Assembly (NCBI GenBank): GCA_014860355.1
Contig: JACZJV010000165.1
Coordinates: 1 to 35,370, forward strand
Direction: 5' to 3'
DNA from: Burkholderiales bacterium
GTDB taxonomy: Bacteria; Pseudomonadota; Gammaproteobacteria; Burkholderiales; SG8-39
Length of the DNA stretch: 35,370 nucleotides
Part shown: positions 31,906-35,370 of the stretch, one piece after another
How the letters are laid out: each line of letters begins with the position of its first letter
Position numbering within the stretch: the stretch's first letter is position 1
Made by a program: the position numbers and the translations under genes
The notes under the pieces: model-generated
The model's input: only the letters and a program-made list of their open reading frames with translations
Told to the model about the DNA's origin: nothing
Database searches by the model: none

Positions 31906-33087
31906 ATGACCAAGCGCGCGGTGTTCCTGCTCTCGCTTGCGGCTTTCGCGAGCGCCGCAAGCATGCGCGCGACCGACACGCTGCTGCCCCAGCTCGCGGC
32001 GGAATTCTCGGTGAGCACCGGCAGCGCAGCTGCGGTGGTGACCGCCTTCGCCATTTCCTACGGTCTGCTGCAGGCCGTCTACGGGCCGCTCGGCGACCGC
32101 TACGGCAAGTACCTCATGGTGTGCGCGACGACCCTCGTTTCCGCGCTGGGCACCTACGCCTGCGCCATCGCGCCGACCCTGGATGCACTGATCCTCGCGC
32201 GCTTTGCCGCCGGCGCCACGGTCGGCGCGCTGATCCCGCTGTCGATGGCCTGGATCGGCGATGTCGTCGCCTATGAGCAGCGCCAGGCGCTGATCGCGCG
32301 CTTCCTGCTCGGGCAGATTCTGGGCACCGCCTTCGGACAATCGTTCGCGGGCGTGCTCGCAGAGCACTACGGCTGGCGCGCAATTTTCGTCGTGCTCGCC
32401 CTGCTCTACCTGATCGTCGGAGCACTGCTGTTGCTGGAATTGCGCCGCAACCCGATCACCCGGCGCGCGGCCGGGGAAACCAGGGTGACGATACTCGCGG
32501 GCCTCGCGCGCATGGCCGCACTGCTCGCGCACCCCTGGGTGCGCACCATTGTCGCCACGGTGTTCCTCGAGGGCATGCTGATGGGATCGATCGCTTTCAT
32601 ACCGGCGCATTTGCAGCAGCGCTTTTCCCTGGGCCCGGCGGCAGCCGGCGCAATGGTCAGCGCGTACGCGGCGGGTGGCGTGCTGTATGCGCTCGGCGCA
32701 AGAGGTTTTGTCGCGAGGCTGGGTGAACGCGGCCTCGCAGCAGGAGGCGGCCTGGTGCTCGCAGCAGGCTATCTCGCGCTCGCGTTTGCGCCGCTTGCAT
32801 GGGCAAGCCTGCCGGGCATACTGCTGATCGGCGTCGGCTTCTACATGCTGCACAATACGCTGCAGGTCAACGCCACCCAGATGGCGCCAGCCGCGCGGGG
32901 TTCGGCGGTGTCACTGTTCGCGCTGTGCCTGTTCACGGGCCAGTCTGCCGGCGTCTGGATGGCAGCGAAGGTGGTCGACGCCTACGGCACCGTGCCGGTA
33001 TTCGTGGCGGTGTCCCTGGGCCTAGTCTCGCTCGGATTCGGCTTTCGCTGGCGCCTAAAAATCCAGGCGCAATCCTTACGCGCTTAG
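31906..33087 (+). CDS. MFS transporter (drug:proton antiporter type)
   Basis: 393 residues from ATG 31906, chosen because the upstream in-frame region is not hydrophobic and the family starts with a first helix near here. About twelve membrane helices and motif A after helix 2, GPLGDRYGKYLMV. The central part LLELRRNPITRRAAGETRVT is the cytoplasmic loop between helices 6 and 7. Single-domain exporters of this type (DHA1, 12 helices) use the proton gradient to expel small molecules; the substrate is unknown. It diverges from the dienelactone hydrolase operon. It could export a metabolite or an aromatic compound. Confidence 0.88.
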   Translation: MTKRAVFLLSLAAFASAASMRATDTLLPQLAAEFSVSTGSAAAVVTAFAISYGLLQAVYGPLGDRYGKYLMVCATTLVSALGTYACAIAPTLDALILARFAAGATVGALIPLSMAWIGDVVAYEQRQALIARFLLGQILGTAFGQSFAGVLAEHYGWRAIFVVLALLYLIVGALLLLELRRNPITRRAAGETRVTILAGLARMAALLAHPWVRTIVATVFLEGMLMGSIAFIPAHLQQRFSLGPAAAGAMVSAYAAGGVLYALGARGFVARLGERGLAAGGGLVLAAGYLALAFAPLAWASLPGILLIGVGFYMLHNTLQVNATQMAPAARGSAVSLFALCLFTGQSAGVWMAAKVVDAYGTVPVFVAVSLGLVSLGFGFRWRLKIQAQSLRA

Positions 33088-33103
33088 GTACGCGCGCCCG
33101 CGA

Positions 33104-34510
33104 TCACAGCGGCGGCCGGCGCAAATGGTGCTCGGTCGCCTGCTGATAGGCGTGCGCCGCGCGCAGCACCAGGTCCTCGCGCTGCATCGGCCCGACCAGC
33201 TGCAGGCCGATGGGCAAACCATCCTTGCTGAATCCGCAGGGCACGGACATCGCCGGCTGCTGCGTCAGATTGAAGGGGAAGGAGAACGGCGTCCACCAGG
33301 TCCAGTCCTCCTCGCCCTCGGGGCGCTCCGGCGCCACCACGCCGGCGGCGAAAGCCGCAACGGCGGTTGCCGGCGTGAGCAGCAGATCGTACTTCTGGTG
33401 AAAGCGCTTCATCTGCTCGCCCAGTGCGCCGCGTGCATTGACCGCGTCCAGATACTGCGCCAGCGTGTGCTGCGAGCCGCTGGAGCAGGCTTGCTGCAGA
33501 CCGGGGTCGAGCAGCGCGAATTTTTCCCTGGCCATATTGCGCAGCAGGTTGTAGGCCCCCGAAGTCCAGTGCACCCAGAAGATCTCGCGGCAATCGGCAA
33601 AACCCGGGTCCACCAGTTCCACCTGCGCGCCCAGGCCTGCGAGCACGCTGACCGCGTCCGCGACGCGCGCTTCGACCTCGGCGTCCACGTGTTTCACGTA
33701 GCCCAAGCGCGGGCTGTAGGCGACGCGCAGGCCCTTCACGCCTGCTTCCAGCCCCTGGGTCCAGTCGATATTTGCATATGGCAGGGCAGTCCAGTCGCGC
33801 GCATCGGGCTGCGACAGCACGTTCAACATCAGCGCACAGTCGGCGACCGAGCGCGCCATCGGGCCGACATGCGCCACCGTGCCGAAGGGCGAGAGCGGCC
33901 AGGCCGGCACGCGGCCGAAGCCCGCCTTGATGCCGGAAATGCCGGCAAAGGAACAGGGAATGCGGATCGAACCGCCGCCGTCGGTACCGACCGCGAGCTG
34001 TCCCATGCCGGCGGCGACCTGCGCCGAGGCGCCGCCGCTGGAGCCCCCGGGGGTGCGTTCGAGTTTCCAGGGATTGCGCGTGATGCCGGTGAGCGCGCTG
34101 TCGGTCACGCCTTTCCAGCCGAACTCCGGCGTGCAGGTCTTGCCCAGCAGCACCGCGCCGTTCTCACGCAGGCGCGCCGTCGCCGGGCCGTCTTCCAGCC
34201 ACGGGCCGGCGGGATCCACGGTCCTGGAACCGCGCAGCGTGGGCCAGTCGCGCGTGAGGATCAGGTCCTTGATCGAGGCGGGCACGCCGTCCACCGGGCC
34301 CAGGGGCGCGCTTTTCATCCAGCGCGCCTCGGAAGCGCGCGCGGCGGCGAGCGCACCGGCTTCGTCTACAAGGCAGTAGGCGTTCAGCTTCGGGTTGAGT
34401 TCGCCTATGCGCGCGAGCACCGCCTGGGTCACCTCGACCGGCGACAGCTGCTTCGCGCGATAGCGCCGCACCAGTTCGGTGGCGGAAGTGTAGGCGAGTT
34501 CGGCGCTCAT
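33104..34510 (-). CDS. Amidase (amidase signature family)
   Basis: 468 residues. The Ser-Ser-Lys triad is visible: Lys81 in VPASIKDLIL, cis-Ser157 in TPGGSSGGASAQVAAG and nucleophile Ser181 in TDGGGSIRIPCSFAG, with the 24-residue spacing between the serines expected for the family. The enzyme hydrolyses an amide bond in the cytoplasm, substrate unknown. It resembles the catabolic amidases rather than GatA. The gene converges with the MFS gene and lies downstream of the aminotransferase on the same strand; a role in nitrogen or amide catabolism is plausible. Confidence 0.9.
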   Translation of the reverse strand: MSAELAYTSATELVRRYRAKQLSPVEVTQAVLARIGELNPKLNAYCLVDEAGALAAARASEARWMKSAPLGPVDGVPASIKDLILTRDWPTLRGSRTVDPAGPWLEDGPATARLRENGAVLLGKTCTPEFGWKGVTDSALTGITRNPWKLERTPGGSSGGASAQVAAGMGQLAVGTDGGGSIRIPCSFAGISGIKAGFGRVPAWPLSPFGTVAHVGPMARSVADCALMLNVLSQPDARDWTALPYANIDWTQGLEAGVKGLRVAYSPRLGYVKHVDAEVEARVADAVSVLAGLGAQVELVDPGFADCREIFWVHWTSGAYNLLRNMAREKFALLDPGLQQACSSGSQHTLAQYLDAVNARGALGEQMKRFHQKYDLLLTPATAVAAFAAGVVAPERPEGEEDWTWWTPFSFPFNLTQQPAMSVPCGFSKDGLPIGLQLVGPMQREDLVLRAAHAYQQATEHHLRRPPL

Positions 34511-34568
34511 ATCGTGTCCTTTATATCCAAGGCAAGATTTTTTGTGTTCCGGTCCGACTGGCGGAAAC

Positions 34569-34590
34569 GCGAGGGGAGCAGTCCCCTCGC
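34569..34590. terminator. Hairpin between the aminotransferase and amidase genes
   Basis: Perfect 9-bp stem gcgagggga/tcccctcgc with a 4-nt loop. The bases after it on the minus strand begin gttt, a weak T-run, so termination is possible and incomplete. Confidence 0.5.
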
Positions 34591-34605
34591 CATGCTGCAG
34601 ACCAT

Positions 34606-35370
34606 TCAGGCGACGCGCTTGAGCGCGGCGCCCAGCTTGTCCAGCATTTCGTCGATGTGCCGCTGCTCCACGATCAAGGGCGGCGACAGCGCCAGCGTGT
34701 CCCCCGCAGGCCGCACCAGCAGGCCATGGGCGTAACAGTCGGTGAAAACCTCGAACGCGCGTGCCCCGACCTTGCCCGGGCGTGCCTCCAGCTCGATCAC
34801 CCCGATCAGCCCCAGGTTGCGGATGTCGATGATCCCGGGCAGGCCTTTGAGCGCATGCAGCGCCTGCTCGAAATACGGTGCGATGGCAGCGGTACGCTCG
34901 AACAGCCCCTCCTCCCGGTAAACATCTATCGTGGCGCAGGCAGCTGCCGCCGCGACCGGATGCCCGGAGTAGGTGTAGCCGTGGAAAAGCTCGATCGCGC
35001 CCTCCGGCCCCTGCATGAACGCCTCATGGACGCGCTTGTGCGCGATTACGCCGCCCATCGGTATGGTGCCGTTGGTGACGCCCTTGGCAAAGCTGATGAG
35101 GTCGGGCACGACGCCGAAATAATCCGCGGCAAAGGCCTTGCCCAGACGCCCGAAGCCGGTGATCACTTCGTCGAATATGAGCAGGATCCCGTGTCTGTCG
35201 CAGATTGCGCGCAGGCGCTCGAGATAGCCCTTGGGCGGAATCAGTCCGCCGGTGGAGCCTGCCACCGGCTCTACGATCACGGCCGCGATGTTGGATGCAT
35301 CGTGCAGCGGGATGATGCGGTTCTCCAGTTCGTCGGCGAAATGCGCGCCCCATTCGGGCTGGCCGCGCGT
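34606..35370 (-). CDS. Class III aminotransferase, beta-alanine/omega-amino acid:pyruvate type (5' partial)
   Basis: The open frame runs off the right edge of the window; 254 C-terminal residues are visible, including a GTG internal codon at 35280. Visible pieces: IAAVIVEPVAGSTGG, ERLRAICDRHGILLIFDEVITG with the Asp that binds the PLP ring nitrogen, FGRLGKAFAADYFGVVPDLI and SFAKGVTNGTIPMGGV with the PLP lysine. These are hallmarks of omega-amino acid:pyruvate aminotransferases, which move the amino group of substrates such as beta-alanine to pyruvate. The gene ends at 34606, 95 nt before the amidase start. A 4-aminobutyrate type would be a less likely alternative. Confidence 0.85.
   Translation of the reverse strand, partial: TRGQPEWGAHFADELENRIIPLHDASNIAAVIVEPVAGSTGGLIPPKGYLERLRAICDRHGILLIFDEVITGFGRLGKAFAADYFGVVPDLISFAKGVTNGTIPMGGVIAHKRVHEAFMQGPEGAIELFHGYTYSGHPVAAAAACATIDVYREEGLFERTAAIAPYFEQALHALKGLPGIIDIRNLGLIGVIELEARPGKVGARAFEVFTDCYAHGLLVRPAGDTLALSPPLIVEQRHIDEMLDKLGAALKRVA

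Noticed and set aside
31726-32853. Upstream extension of the dienelactone hydrolase frame
   Set aside because: It runs antisense through the MFS gene. The hydrolase has a good ribosome binding site and family-like start at 31725.

Overview
The window is GC-rich, densely coded bacterial chromosome. The order kdsD-kdsC-lptC-lptA-lptB-rpoN-hpf-ptsN-hprK-rapZ, with HPr kinase beside rapZ, is typical of Betaproteobacteria. No rRNA, tRNA or CRISPR array was seen. The species cannot be named from the sequence.

Layout. (1) 2-8786, plus strand: an MSHA-type IV pilus assembly operon. It holds a TPR protein (MshN-like, cut by the window edge), the extension ATPase (MshE), the inner-membrane platform (MshG), MshI-, MshJ- and MshK-like alignment proteins, and two large prepilin-like proteins. 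(2) 8797-10524, minus: a polytopic sensor histidine kinase without an adjacent response regulator. (3) 10629-12835: an ABC-2 permease and a small membrane-anchored helical protein. A hicBA toxin-antitoxin cassette separates them and has duplicated the start-codon region of the downstream gene. (4) 12842-15626: a type IV pilin behind a consensus sigma-54 promoter, followed by an O-antigen-ligase/pilin-glycosyltransferase-like membrane protein. (5) 15627-16730: a decayed island with a fragment resembling the 3' end of the neighbouring kefB-like gene, an intact antitoxin gene, a PemK/MazF-type toxin gene broken by an in-frame TGA, and an orphan perfect inverted repeat beside a decayed minus-strand reading frame. 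(6) 16731-27639: a KefB-like antiporter (minus), diverging from the Kdo/LPS-transport operon, rpoN and the nitrogen-PTS genes, then a PsiF-like secreted protein, rapZ and ubiX. (7) 27707-28116: about two tandem copies of a roughly 200-bp unit made almost entirely of near-perfect hairpins. (8) 28133-35370: a catabolic operon on the minus strand (dienelactone hydrolase, acyl-CoA dehydrogenase, benzoate-type CoA ligase), an MFS transporter (plus), an amidase (minus) and a class III aminotransferase cut by the window edge (minus).

How the parts fit. The window encodes both sigma-54 (22269-23702) and a strong candidate target, the pilin promoter at 12929-12944, which has TGTC half-sites upstream. 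Pilus assembly, pilin and a possible pilin glycosylation enzyme lie within 15 kb. The most unusual structure is the composite hairpin array at 27707-28116: one stem has a different core sequence in its two copies, yet both arms change together so that pairing is kept.
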